Below, one piece after another: positions 45,320 through 56,689 of a stretch of DNA of 64,000 bases. This stretch comes from Turritopsis dohrnii. Its lineage: Eukaryota; Cnidaria; Hydrozoa; Anthoathecata; Oceaniidae. The notes under the pieces were generated by a model. It saw only the letters and a list, made by a program, of their open reading frames with translations, made no database searches and was not told the DNA's origin. Positions within the stretch are counted from its first letter, which is position 1. The number at the start of each line of letters is the position of its first letter. The position numbers and the translations under genes are program-made. The stretch lies in assembly GCA_027922465.2 (NCBI GenBank), contig BQMF02000415.1, positions 329,819 through 393,818 on the forward strand. Direction: 5' to 3'.

Positions 45320-45374
45320 TACACGTGAAATATTCCAGGATAATGTTGAATTATCCTGGAATATTTCACGTGTA
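45320..45374. repeat. Perfect hairpin: 25-bp arms, 5-nt loop
   Basis: 45320-45344 and 45350-45374 are exact reverse complements with GTTGA between. The arm begins TACACGTGAAATATTCCAGG. The loop is too short for a standard pre-miRNA. No coding context; origin unclear (template switch, MITE core or assembly artefact). Confidence 0.85.
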
Positions 45375-46167
45375 TAGTTAAAGACTTGATGTTGTTTGAA
45401 CATTTCTACTGTGTTCGAATGATCAGAATGAATGTTTTCCAGGATTACCCCATTAATATTCTTAAAACAGTATTATAAAAAAATCAAACAAAACGATGAT
45501 ACAAAATTCTTCCCTGAATTTTCATTAGATTGACAACGGTAACTAAAAGCATTACAAGATTGTATCTAGAACTTTTTGCTCTGCTGATCATTCATTAGCG
45601 TTTGCACGTCTGCTCGTAATTCCAAGATTTTCTGTCCTCAGTTGTAGGTTTCAAACTTTTTCCAATTCCTCACCGAAATTACCAAGACGTAATCCCTTAA
45701 TCCTTTCCATTGTTCCAATGTGCTTCACATCTCTGTATCTAAGGAGCTTGAAATTTACATATTTCAGTTCCATGTGTTCTTGAGACATTTATTGTTTTAT
45801 ATGTACACTATATATTGACGCTTGATTTTGATAAAGCGAAAGAAAATATAGAGTTAATTTGTAAGTTTCCAAGTGACGGCATATATGACGCTATTTTAAG
45901 AAACATTAGTGGTTTTTGCTCGATAATTCCTGTATGCAACAATGTTAAATATTATTTATCGAGTCATATTTTCGTGAACTTTGCAGATGCAGTTTGTTTG
46001 AATCATAGTTACTACTTGCCAACTATGGCTGTTGCATGAATAGGTAACAATTAGGTTAAATTATAAGAATGAATGGTCCTCATTATCGTATCGTCCTTAC
46101 TTGTAACCCAAAAAAGCTGCCAAAATAGCCTTTAACATGGTGGCATACCTAATTGGCTCAATTTCAG
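45375..46167. other. AT-rich interval, no supported gene
   Basis: A 74-codon frame at 45815-46039 (DFDKAKENIELICKFPSDGI) has a non-ATG start and no recognised domain; it could be an exon fragment. Confidence 0.45.
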
Positions 46168-46316
46168 GCCAAATTGGACCTATTTTCCTCAATTCCAAAT
46201 GCAAGTATTAAGAAAGTTAGGGTTTGCTGATCCAGACGATGCAAGTAGTCAACTAATTAGAGAAAAGAGATCTAAAACGAGAGACTACAATGACTTGGTA
46301 CAAGCCGCACAATTAG
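46168..46316 (+). CDS. Isolated exon-like block, unknown gene
   Basis: An open block is framed by a TCAATTTCAG acceptor and a GTAGGT-type donor. It reads MQVLRKLGFADPDDASSQLI, then REKRSKTRDYNDLVQAAQL. The composition is protein-like and unlike its AT-rich surroundings. No partner exons were found and the family is unknown, so it may be coincidental or a captured fragment. Confidence 0.25.
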
Positions 46317-46669
46317 GTAGGTCGAAATAGGTAATCTCCATTGGGTGTAGGAGTGCGCGACAATTTCATGAACTTTTTCAGGAGGTCATTGTAAGTTGGC
46401 ACTGGGAGTACTTTATTGTCAGAAAATTTTGTGCTTTTGTCCGGAAAATCACAAAATTAAATTATATACTTTTTTTTGAGGAAGAAGAAGAAGAAGAACT
46501 GCAACACGAGATTTAATTCCGTGGAAATATAAAACAATTTCTCGAATGAACAAAGATTTCCTTTACGAGAATAAAATTAGATGTTAAATGAAAAGGAATT
46601 AGAAATCTTCGAAAAAAGGTTTTGTGATAAGACATCCTAGACTATCTTACAAATTCATTTGCATTTGCA

Positions 46670-46720
46670 GTAACTTTTGGTTTATCCGCGAAAATAAATT
46701 CCCGTGAAATCTACTTTAAT
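46670..46720 (-). repeat. MITE-like fragment, inverted partner of 20485-20530
   Basis: TTATCCGCGAAAATAAATTC and CCGTGAAATCTAC are the diverged reverse complement of the 20485 stretch. Confidence 0.5.
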
Positions 46721-47142
46721 CATCTAACAGTGATGATGTAAAAATGTATAAATGTCACAATATGTCTATTATAAAAGACATAGTAGTTTTAAGTAACTTA
46801 GGTTAAAATATTTTCACTTCTTTTTCGAAAGGTTCCACATGACACGTATTGTAAGATCACTTTTTAAGGTTTCCTTATCACTTGTTTTTCCTTTTTTTTT
46901 GAATTTATTTTATCGAGGCCGGAAAATCCATTGATGTGGGCCTTCGTAAGGAATGTATACCTCAGATTTTTGGGCAGAGAACTTGCAGATACTAGACTGA
47001 TAGATGATTGTGGTTTTATTTGTGAATTCCAGGCACTCGTTCATTCCATCACATCGTGCACGATCTCATACATACCTTTTAGCTGGATACATTATACATT
47101 ATTATCATATAATTTTCATATTGTATTAGCATTCTACAGTGC

Positions 47143-47216
47143 CGAGATTTGAACCTCTACCAGCTATGACCCTTGTATAACAAGCCCACCGTCTTACCAA
47201 GTGACCTATACACCCA
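47143..47216 (-). pseudogene. tRNA-like sequence, minus strand
   Basis: On the minus strand it reads GGTCACTTGGTAAGACGGTG (D-arm/A-box), then CTTGTTATACAAGG (anticodon region; TAT would be Ile) and GGTTCAAATCTC (B-box). The anticodon stem pairs only partly and the acceptor stem is poor. Either a tRNA pseudogene or a SINE head. Confidence 0.5.
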
Positions 47217-47640
47217 TCAATTTTATCAACGCATTTGTCTGGATACTAGTTGTTTATCACTTGTACTGTCAACACGAAGTTGTATTTTAATTTCGCCTTT
47301 TCTCCAATAGATTTTCAAATTACTTCGAGAGCTAACTACCCGCTGAACTTTTGTGTTAAGCGATACTATGATCCGTTTCTATAGAAATTCGCAGGAATGA
47401 CAGGTAGATGATACACCAACCACTGTAGATCAGAATCAACATTTTCATTCCGAATTTGGGAATACCTTAATCACTTAAACTTATGTTTGATACCGAAGTC
47501 AAACATTGGAAAAGTTTTGAAAAGTTGAATTTTGTTTTTCAGAACATCCCACATTCAAGTACCTGGAAATTTTATAGCGAGAAATGATGGATCAATAACA
47601 AAAGAAGTACAAATTATTGACCATAGGAATGCAGAACTAT

Positions 47641-49482
47641 CCCAGCGGGCACAAAGACGTCGTAAAGACGTCGTAGAGACGTCTTACAAAGACGTCCCTG
47701 AGACGTCGATTGATGGTCGCGAAGTGGGAATCTCAAAAGACGTTCCAATCACATCTTCACTGAGACGTCTCGATGACATCCCAACGACATCGTAAGGACG
47801 TCGCAGGAGTACGAAATTTACTCGTTCATCTTCGTAAAGTCGTCGTAGAGACGTCTTTCCAAGACGTCCCTGAGACGTTGCGAAATGGTCGCGAAGTGGA
47901 AATCTCAAAAGACGTCCCAACCACATCTTTACTGAGACGTCTCGACAACATCCTAATAACATCGTAACGACGTCGCAGGATTGTGAATTTTCGTCGTCCT
48001 TCATCGTTGTAAAGTCGTCGTAGAGACGTCTTTCAAAGACATCCCAAAGACGTTGCTCAATGGTCACGAAGTGGGATCCTCAGAAGACGTCCCAATCACA
48101 TCTTCACTGAGACGTCTCGACGACAGGATATCGCAATGACTTCAATTTCTGGCCGTAACGACATTGTAGAGACGTCCGATTAACAACCTCCTTTTTCTGG
48201 GATCATAGGTCATCTCTGTTGGGATCATCAAAACAACAAAACATTCAAAGTCAATGGATGTCTCCTTTTTAATCTTTTTAAAAGTTTACAACGCAACAAT
48301 TTACAGTTACATATATACTAGCTAATTTGTCATCAAGTTATAAAATTTTGAATCACATGTATTTCCACATAAAAAACTCCCTTCGGCTAGCCTTTTTGAA
48401 ATTTCACCAAGCTCATTATCGATCAGGAGATCTTTGAGCATCAATGGAAGTTTTTTTATGTCATCTACAGTGCTTTTCTGAAGCTGGAATGCTGAAGCTA
48501 AGTTCAACAAGAATGTATAAATTTATATATATATACTCGCCGAATGGATTCAGAAAACAGAAACTCACCGTTGATTTCATCGAACAGGTCAGGTGTTTTT
48601 CCACTTACACTTTGCTAGTTTACCTTTGACAAAACGCCATGTTTAATTAATTCTTCTAAGTTTTATCTAAACGTCTTTTATCGAAACTTATGTTACATGT
48701 ATCATTATTAACAGTATTAACCTTTTCTTACAATAACGTCTTTGCTTTTGAAACTTTCTATATTACACGTGAATTTTATAACCCGGAAATTTCTCTTTAT
48801 CTTTATCGTATTTGTGATTGGTCTATTTTAAACTCTTTAAATCATACAACTGTAGTAAAACATATTCTATGAATCTTTGTTGACTAATCGCTTTTGAAAA
48901 ATTATAATTCTTTCGAAGGTCGTAATTTAATCTGTACAGAGACGTCCCAAAAACGTCGTGAAAGCATCTCTCATACAACCAAGAAAAAGAATTGGTACGA
49001 ATGTAAATTCCATATGGAGTATGTCGTTGTTACTCAAAGTTTACTGTTTAATGACTGCCGAATGAAATTTGAAAATTTCCATCAGATTGCAATTTGATCG
49101 TAAAAGGATCCCAATTGCGACGTCTCATTTTCAGACGTCTCTACGACGTCGCAAAATGATCCTAAATTAATAATTGTTTCGAAGGTCGTTATTTAATCTG
49201 TATAAAGACGTCCCAAAAATATCGTAAAATCACCCCCACACGACCAATAAACAGAATTCGATACGAATGTTAATTCGAAATAAGCATGTTAGTATCACTC
49301 GATTTATACTGTTCAATGACAGAATGAAATTTGAAATTTTTTATCAGGTCCCAAATTGATCGTAAAAGGATCCCAATTGCGACGTCCTATTTTCAGACGT
49401 CCCTACGACATCGCAAAAAGATCTCAAAACTAAACGACAATTTTACGATTAAAATGAGACGTCTCAAAGACGTCGTGTGCTA
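47641..49482. mobile_element. GACGTC-rich fold-back element, copy 2
   Basis: It begins CCCAGCGGGCACAAAGACGTC at 47641. The right side (48935-49482) is the inverse of the left part of copy 1 (AGGATCCCAATTGCGACGTC, then AAAATGAGACGTCTCAAAGA), ending in a diverged terminus near 49482. The left 550 bp consist of ~105-bp units with GAGACGTCTCGA. An unrelated 700-bp AT-rich stretch (48200-48930) lies in the middle. Confidence 0.7.
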
Positions 49483-49715
49483 GATATGGTATACATACGT
49501 AACTGCGACGACAATCGTGAATGATGAAAATTACAGAGCAACGCTGATGAAAAAACGACCAACCTTCATTATCTTACCCAAAGATTAGAACATATTTTGA
49601 TGTTACGTACATATTATCATCACATTTATGATTGTATCAATACACCTATAGAACACTTGATAAAGACACATAGTTGGTCGAAATATTGTGATTTATAATA
49701 TCTGTGTTTTCTATG

Positions 49716-49751
<36 letters not shown>

Positions 49752-50734
49752 CACTAGATCTACTGTAAAGCGACATTTCACGCTCAAAAATTGTACCTTA
49801 AGGGGACATGTTTGCTAAGGTGACAAATTTGAGTCACCCTAACGTTTGCTGATTTATTTGGGTGACATGTCACTGTTTAGGCGACACCAAATTTTTGATA
49901 AAGTTACATCGCTCATTCAAAGTTTCATTGCGTCGCCTGCTTTTGAACGGATTCTACAGGCCTTGAAAATATCGCCGTATATAACTACCATTTTACCACT
50001 TGCCCATATTGTCAGCCACAGGGCGACAGCAATGTTTAAGAGCATGTTTTGGTAGTGTCTTGAGTGTATAACTTTGAATTTTGAAGTTGAATAGGTAAAC
50101 CTCGTACCTAGCTTTCTGATGAAAATATCAGCTACAAAATTAGAAAGGAATCTGAGGAGAAATTTGACCTTTAAAAGATATACATGCTGCTATATCATAA
50201 CTTTGAAATTTTTGCGCTCGCGCGATAAATTTATTGATCAAGATGGTGGGGGCAGTCCGGTTACCAAAATTCCAAATGAATTCTATTGATAGACTTTATT
50301 AGTATAAAGCCATTCAGCACTTTTAAATCTATCTTTATATGGTTGAAATATTGTTGTACATTTAAGTGACTTGTGCACTCATTTTTGTCTAAGTGCTTGG
50401 CTGAGAAATTTATACCAGCAGTAGCAATTGAGTGTTCTCAGCAGAGCCATCAACAACATGTACTTTTTTTACTTTGCCCAAGTTCTGTGCAGGTGTATAT
50501 TCATTTTATACCTTCTACACTTTGGGAATAGAAAGAAATGGTACAATCCTAGGAAAGGTTGCCACAGCTTGTATCTTAAGAAGAAGATTATATGGATTTA
50601 TACTGGCTCAATTTCCTCTTTTCACATCCCCCTAAATACAGCACTGTCCTTCAAGGAAGTTTCAGAGTCAGGGTCTGGGTTAGGGTAAGGACTAGTTTTA
50701 TTTAATTATTCTAAGGCAGGCCTGGTCGTAAGAG
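49483..50734. other. AT-rich interval with CTTAAGG/GTGAC motifs
   Basis: (TA)n at 49720-49752. Around 49793-49885 ACCTTAAGGGGACATG, CTAAGGTGACAAA and GGGTGACATGTCACTG resemble sub-motifs of the 57185-58030 tandem array. No supported gene. Confidence 0.5.
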
Positions 50735-51785
50735 GCGTGCGAACGCACGCACACAGCCCTCTGAATTAGGAAAAAAGGACCTCGGCAAAAAATTGCCGAG
50801 GCAATTTCAAACTACTTCGGCAAAATGCCAATGTGCCTCGGCTATTTTTTTTGTTATTATTTTTCCTTAATAATAATAATAATAATAATAATAATATAAA
50901 ACTACTGTAAGATATTTAACGGAACTAAATAAAAAAATTGTCAACAACAAACAACATGATTGATCAATATCTCACGCTAAAAAACATGGTAAGTGATCGA
51001 GGACAAGATTGTTTCCAGTATAACAAGGAAAAACGAAGGTAACTCCATCGCAGATCAAAAAAAATTCGATGAAAAAATTGCCAAAAAAGGAGTTCTTTAT
51101 TCTTTTACAACAAAACAGGTTATTCCCCTCGTTAGAAGTATATATATAGCCAGACGTAAATATCAACTCACAGTATGTACAATTATGCTAGAATTTTCGT
51201 TCCATAGTTAAAGATTAATCCTAACTTGACTAACATCTTCTTAGTAAGAAGAATTTTGTCTCAAACTTAACTTAAAAAGTAAGTCAATATCTGTTACGCT
51301 CGGGTAATTGCATCGCTTATGTCGATGAAAGATGGTTCCTTCGAAACACTTCCACACTTGCAAGGACTTCATTTTCATAAATAATTACATGAAGAAAAAA
51401 TGACTAGACGGAGCGGCGCCCTTTTTATATTCTTTTGTTTCTACATTTTTCTTCATTATTATAAATCAAAGAGGAAGAAAGAAAAGCAGCTGCAAATGCG
51501 CTAATTCTTTAGATATTATGTATGTGAACTCAACACCTGTATTTTAGTTTGAAAATAACATGACGTGAATTAAGAATATTCATTGTTATTTCGATGAAGC
51601 TTTCCGTAGCAATAATTGATCTTTCTTTCAAAAATAAATTTTTTTTTCTTTTGTAATAAAAATGCCTCGGCATTTTTTTTGCCGAGGCCAATATTGTTTG
51701 CCTCAGCAATTGCCGATTGCCGAGGCAAATTCAGAGGGCTGCGCACACGCCCCCACACACGCCAAGATTTATTTACGTGTGTGGC
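50735..51785. mobile_element. MITE with GCCGAGGC hairpins
   Basis: AGCCCTCTGAATT (50755-50767) and its inverse AATTCAGAGGGCT (51728-51740) lie within GC-rich CACGCACAC-type ends. Inside each end are perfect hairpins: CCTCGGCAA-AAAA-TTGCCGAGG (50780-50801), and GCCTCGGCA / TGCCGAGGC near 51664-51688. A TAA microsatellite lies at 50868-50896. No transposase. Confidence 0.7.
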
Positions 51786-53259
51786 AATCGCAGGGCTGGC
51801 TTGTAATGACAAGGGTGAGCATGTTTATTTTAAAGTCAACAAAAATCTGTCCCAAAATGTTGAAGTTTTGCTTCGGAAATTGTTCATGTGCTAATATTAA
51901 TTTTTACAATAACGGAACAAACTTTGCTACCATTTCAGAAGTTAGTGAGGTCTCCGATCGGTTTGGAATATGGTAGTGAACAGCACATAGTTGTAATGAT
52001 AAAGAATGGTAAGCTGAGGATACAAACTTCTCTGGGGCCCCTAACAGCAAGGAAGTACTGGCTTCCAGACACACCAGATGCTGTTCTGGTAGATATTGTT
52101 TTGCAAGCTAACAATGTGCTGATACTTTTCTGGTGAAAGAAGCTGAAAATTTACCTTAAACTCAAGATTGAGGCATTTGCCAAATGGTGGCATGTGTGAT
52201 AAAGATTTAAAAACATTTATTGCACCGACCTTTTATTTCAATGTTGTGAAGAAAGAGAACGTGAAATCAAGTTGTTCAACTGAAAGTATTTTTTGTACAC
52301 CTTACACAATTGATGCTGTGTACCAATGATGGTTTTGAGGAATGTGGTTACCATGACAAAACCTGTCTGTTGACGAAAGGGTGTGTTCTATTCAAAAGTT
52401 GGATAAATTTAAGATGTTACAACCCAAAGAAAATGGACAAGTAATATCAAAAAGCATGTGAGCCAATCTCTATTAGAAATGGATTTAAAAGTTACAATTT
52501 CGCTGATCAAAGCTATGAAAAATACCATTTAAAGAAGAAGAATAGATTTAAAAGTTACAAACTTTTGAAAAAAATTCACTCCTTTGGATCAGTTCCATCA
52601 TGTTTCTATCAATTTACCTTTGAAGCCAATTTCTGTATGAACCAAGCAAAGAGAATTTGGATAGTAATTGAGTAAAGCAAAATTTCAAAAGTTTAGGATC
52701 CAAAATCCATTATCGCAGATTTATGGTCATTTGAAGTTTTTGGTGGTTTTTGCACCAAGTGGAGAACTGCGACTGCATATCGTATTGGGATTAATCCCAC
52801 ATGGTTTTCTTTCTACTTACTGGAAGTATTTTATTTCTAAAAAGTTGAGAAATTTATTAAAAAAAATCATGTGATGTTGCAGTTTCGATAATGGCGGCAT
52901 AAAAACATCCTGGAACCTGTTTGTTTTTTTTACTATTTCGTACCTCTGCTATTCTATACTCATATTTTAGAACCATTTTTTTATACAGATTGTTATGTGT
53001 TATCTTTGTAGATGTATGTTTAAGACATTTGAAAAAAATTTTCAAAGGCACTGGGCACAAGTAACCCAAAAACAACGTAACAATTTGCGAAATTTGCACA
53101 GCTTTTATATGATATGTAGATCAATCTAAATAACATAACCTAAACCTAACTGGCTAACCTAATACAAATTTTTCTCAGTAAAGTCGTGAGGAGAGGGCAT
53201 TTAACGGTGCAGTACTTCCGGTGTGGTTCATTCATTAATGATGACTGTGTTGTAAAGTG
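51786..53259. other. AT-rich interval with an inverted dispersed repeat
   Basis: 52540-52690 is the diverged reverse complement of 56456-56610 (shared AAATTTTGCTTT, GGTTCATAC, GATGGAACT, AGAGTGAATTTTTT). Small frames such as 51990-52136 (GPLTARKYWLPDTPDAVLVD) look protein-like but are unassigned. Confidence 0.45.
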
Positions 53260-54240
53260 TTATTTGTCGACCTTGTTTCGTTCCTTTTGTTGTTGTTGAA
53301 GAGCAATCTTTTTGTAATGCTGGTGTCTGGTTAACGAATGGTGTGTGTGACATACTTTCGTTGTTGTCTTTTCGTGTTGAATGATACTTTCTGTTTTGCA
53401 TTTTTGTAGGAGTTCTTCATTTGTAAGTTTGTAACTGAAAGATCTTTCTTTCCTGCGATATCCGTCTCTCACCATTTTTCTGATCATTGTATTGTACGTT
53501 GAGTTTATGTGGTTTACTTGTGGTTTTGTAAGGTTCTATGTTTGACAGCCATATGTTCTCTTGTCCGGACTATACCATGTGTATCAGTTCTCTTTTGGAT
53601 GGTCAAAAAATGTGGAAGAAATACATAATTGCTTGTTTCTGCATAAACATTTTAGTCTGCTGCCATTGTCATTGCAATCTTCATCTTCAACTATATTCAA
53701 TCCATTAAAGTGGCATTTTTTTATTGCAAGTGAAGTTTTTGCTTTAAAATCTCCAGCGATGATTAATTTCTGATGTTTCTCTAGTTTCTGGCATGCATTT
53801 TTAGTGAGCTATAGAATATCCTTTTTCCTGTTCTCGCTGCTGTCTGAGTTTGTTGGAACATACACGTTAACTACTCTTATATTGAATCCATATAGCCTTA
53901 AGTTAACGGTCATTATTTGTGAGTCTTGTGTCTCAAAGTCCTTTATAATGATGTTACGATCTGACTTGATTAGAAAGAGAACACCCGCTTCTCTACTCTT
54001 CTTTTTACCAGACCAGTGAAATTGGAATTCTTCACCAGATCAAGCTGCATAAGTTTTTTACCAGAGTTAAGGAATTTCACTTCTTGTAGGCAAAAAAAGG
54101 TTAATCCAGCTTTAATCCAACTTTAATCCAGCTTTCGCTACTTCCTTTATATATATTTTTGCAGCTTGATCACTCTCTTTTCTTGATCTTATTGCTTGTT
54201 CCGAAGGACCAGTTATGTTATAATTATGAAAAGGTTAACT
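53260..54240 (-). pseudogene. LINE-type apurinic endonuclease (EEP) fragment
   Basis: The minus strand reads AGLTFFCLQEVKFL (near 54100), FLIKSDRNIIIKDFETQDSQ, NIRVVNVYVPTNSDSSENRK (near 53840), then KLIIAGDFKAKTSLA (near 53740; GDFN-type motif with N changed to K), and later YTWYSPDKR. Stops and frame changes are present. In a LINE this domain precedes the reverse transcriptase, but here it lies downstream of it, so this is a second fragment or a rearranged copy. Confidence 0.6.
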
Positions 54241-54278
54241 TTGACATTTCCCAGTAGTTAGTAGAAAATTAAAATAAC

Positions 54279-54302
54279 AATCATCATCATCATCATCATC
54301 AT
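54279..54302. repeat. (ATC)n tract, probable LINE 3' tail
   Basis: On the minus strand it is a TGA/GAT repeat directly after the end of the reverse transcriptase fragment, as short tandem tails of some LINEs are. Confidence 0.6.
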
Positions 54303-54390
54303 TAACATTTTCATATAATAAATACATTATGTAGTAACGGGCGTTAGGTTAGAATGGGCGTTTGCTACTCGCGACCACGCGCGCAATGTA

Positions 54391-55509
54391 CTAATTGGCG
54401 TTTAACAATCTGATTGGACACTGTTCTATGAAATTATTCCACGCCAACCTGTCCGTTGCCAACTGAGCAGCATCCTCCCATTCCAATCTTATTCCTCTTA
54501 TCATGTTTTGTATCATTGAAATCCATGTGGATTTCTGTCTTCCTCTCGGCTTTTTCGTTGGCCTCAAGGAATGCTGAAGAGCGATCTTAGCTGGGACATC
54601 ATCTTGCAAACGGAACAGATGATCAAGCCAGCTTTGCCTTGTTATGGCATAAACATCTTCATTTGTGGCAAGGTTCGGCCATCTTACATTTAGACATGCC
54701 ATTCGGAGCAGTCTGCGGTGAGAATGCGTCTATTGAATTCTTTAGCGTTTTCGTCAAAGTCCAAATTTCACAGTTATATAGAAAAATACTGCCAACATAA
54801 CAATCAAATGCTTGAGCTTTTAAGTCAATACTATAGTTTCCATAAAAGATATCTTTCATTGCTAATATTGCGTTGACTGCCAGGATCTTTCTCCTTTTGA
54901 TGTCTCCTTCCGTATCTAACAATGTTCCCAATAATTTACACTTTTTCCAATTTTCTTCACCGTTTCTCATGATCGTAAACTGCTCGGTTTTTTCTTCATT
55001 TATAACTAAGTCCCATTGACTAAGTTTCTTTGGCAGGGATTCTTTCACATGGTCTATGTTCCTTATATTCGTTGATATTTGATTCAGATCGTCTGCATAT
55101 TCCATGTTGATATTCACTTCTTCATTCATGTATGCATATGCATGCTTATTTCTTATGTGCCATGGAGGTACTGCCATGGCATTACAGTAGTTATGGTCGT
55201 TGTGTTTTTCACTAGCTTGGGCCTTCGCTAGGTAGTAGGTGAAGAAATTGGCGCAAGACTATCACCTTGTGGTTCTGGATCTGTAGCAAAAATTTCACTC
55301 TTTTCGGCTCCACAGCGAATCTGTAGTTGTGTGTTAAGAAGAACTTTTATAATGTGCATTTCATCTTCATTCAGATCTCTTGACTGTTCCCTCAAGAGTT
55401 TCTCTCTGTTCATGGTATCAAATGCTTTAGACATATCGAACATTAAAATAACAACAAACCTGTAAATCCCGGTAAGCAGTGCAGGTGCCATGCAAGCAGG
55501 TCCCGCCAT
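54391..55509 (-). pseudogene. Non-LTR retrotransposon reverse transcriptase, broken
   Basis: Three frames in order: 55509-55228 (VVILMFDMSKAFDTMNREKL, PEPQGDSLAP), 55177-54659 (NMEYADDLNQI, the YADD active site; then VINEEKTEQF, LLGTLLDTEGD and CEIWTLTKTL) and 54702-54391 (WLDHLFRLQDDVPAKIALQH, KKPRGRQKSTW). This order is the palm, thumb and C-terminal region of a LINE-type reverse transcriptase. Frameshifts at about 55200 and 54680 inactivate it. The clade is undetermined. Confidence 0.75.
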
Positions 55510-55870
55510 TCAAACATTGCTTAGGACACTGCACTACTGTGGCAAAAGTTTGTTTGGTATCAATCTTTTGTTCCACAATATTGATGATTTTATGCTCCAC
55601 TTCATTGAATCAAGTTTCCATCATGGTTTTTATCTTTTCCAGTAGATTTGCATGGTCGGGTTTCAGATCATTTTCTTCGTTCATTTCCTCATTTTGCTGA
55701 TTTCATTTTCTTTTCTTTGTCAGATTGTTAACATCTTAGTTTTCATACTTTGGTATCTCTTTTAGTTTCTTCACTTCATCTTCAAGAGATTTTGTAAGTT
55801 TCCTCTGGTTTTCCAATCTTAGTTGTAGGGCTTCGTTGTTAGCAGGTTTTTCTGAGGGGTTTTTTTGGCT
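55510..55870 (-). pseudogene. Coiled-coil ORF1-like fragment upstream of the RT
   Basis: The minus strand reads NQRKLTKSLEDEVKKLKEI and, after stops, ENDLKPDHANLLEKIKTMME, then FNEVEHKIINIVEQKIDTK. Helical, charged sequence just 5' of the reverse transcriptase suggests an ORF1 or linker. The endonuclease expected between them is absent. Confidence 0.4.
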
Positions 55871-56006
55871 TTCGAATATTTGAGAACTACATAATCATGT
55901 TTTAACTTCAGCTAATTATGCTCATTTTTGTTTTGTAAATCGTGATAATCTTTGAATCTAAATTCATTTTTGAAATATAAAAGGTTTCAAGTTTATTCCA
56001 GATCTA

Positions 56007-56190
56007 AGCAGTAGTGGCATAATGGTAGTGTGTTTGGTTGGTACACTCGAGGTTCAGGGTTCGATTCCCGCTCTGGATGAACACAACTTCTTTTGGCTGC
56101 ATCCCTGGTGGTACTGCTACCAGCCTATTCCCCCGTGAAATCTTCAGATGTTCCGGGGGTCAATAGGGCTGAGTGAGGGTTAGTAATAAG
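56007..56190 (+). ncRNA. tRNA-derived SINE with conserved-looking body
   Basis: A-box-like GTGGCATAATGG and perfect B-box GGTTCGATTCC (56058-56068), homologous to 36749-36820. The downstream body contains CCCCCGTGAAATCTTCAGAT and then GTTCCGGGGG, which can form a CCCC/GGGG-closed hairpin. A Pol III promoter is implied by the boxes. Which tRNA it descends from is unclear. Confidence 0.6.
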
Positions 56191-56455
56191 TTAGTACCAA
56201 AATGTTTTTTGGGTTACTAGAACCCATATCCTTTGGAAAAAACTTTTTCAAGTGTGCTAAAATCACATCTCCAAAGATAATAATTTTCAGTAAAAAACTG
56301 GTTCTAAAATGATCATAATCTGAGTAATAGAGACTCCAAATAGTAAAAAATGGGTTCCTGACTGATTCACCTGCCATTATGGAAACCAGAATTGGGTTCA
56401 CAATTTTTTTTGATAAATTTGTAAACTTTGTAGAAATAAATTATTTCTAGAAAAT

Positions 56456-56610
56456 TTGGAATTTTGCTTTTTTTAATTATCTAAATTCTCTAAAATTGCT
56501 AGGTTCATACATTCAATGGCTCATAAGCTGAGTTGATAGCCATGTGATGGAACTCATCTAAAAGAGTGAATTTTTTCATAAGATTGTAACTTTTAAAGCC
56601 ATTTTTTAGA
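56456..56610 (+). repeat. Dispersed repeat, inverted partner of 52540-52690
   Basis: About 150 bp, diverged. Together the two copies bracket the LINE region in inverted orientation. Confidence 0.5.
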
Positions 56611-56689
56611 GGGGTTAATCATCCTTAATTATTTTCTCATTTTCTCCTCTTCTTGATACTCTGTGTCATCATTCAAAAGGACTGTAGCT

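Noticed and set aside
45320..45374. Pre-miRNA call
   Set aside because: The 5-nt loop and 25-bp stem are too short for a standard precursor; kept only as an unexplained palindrome.
47532..48067. ORFs rich in T/S/R/D across 47532-48067 on both strands
   Set aside because: They are translations of the GACGTC repeat units.
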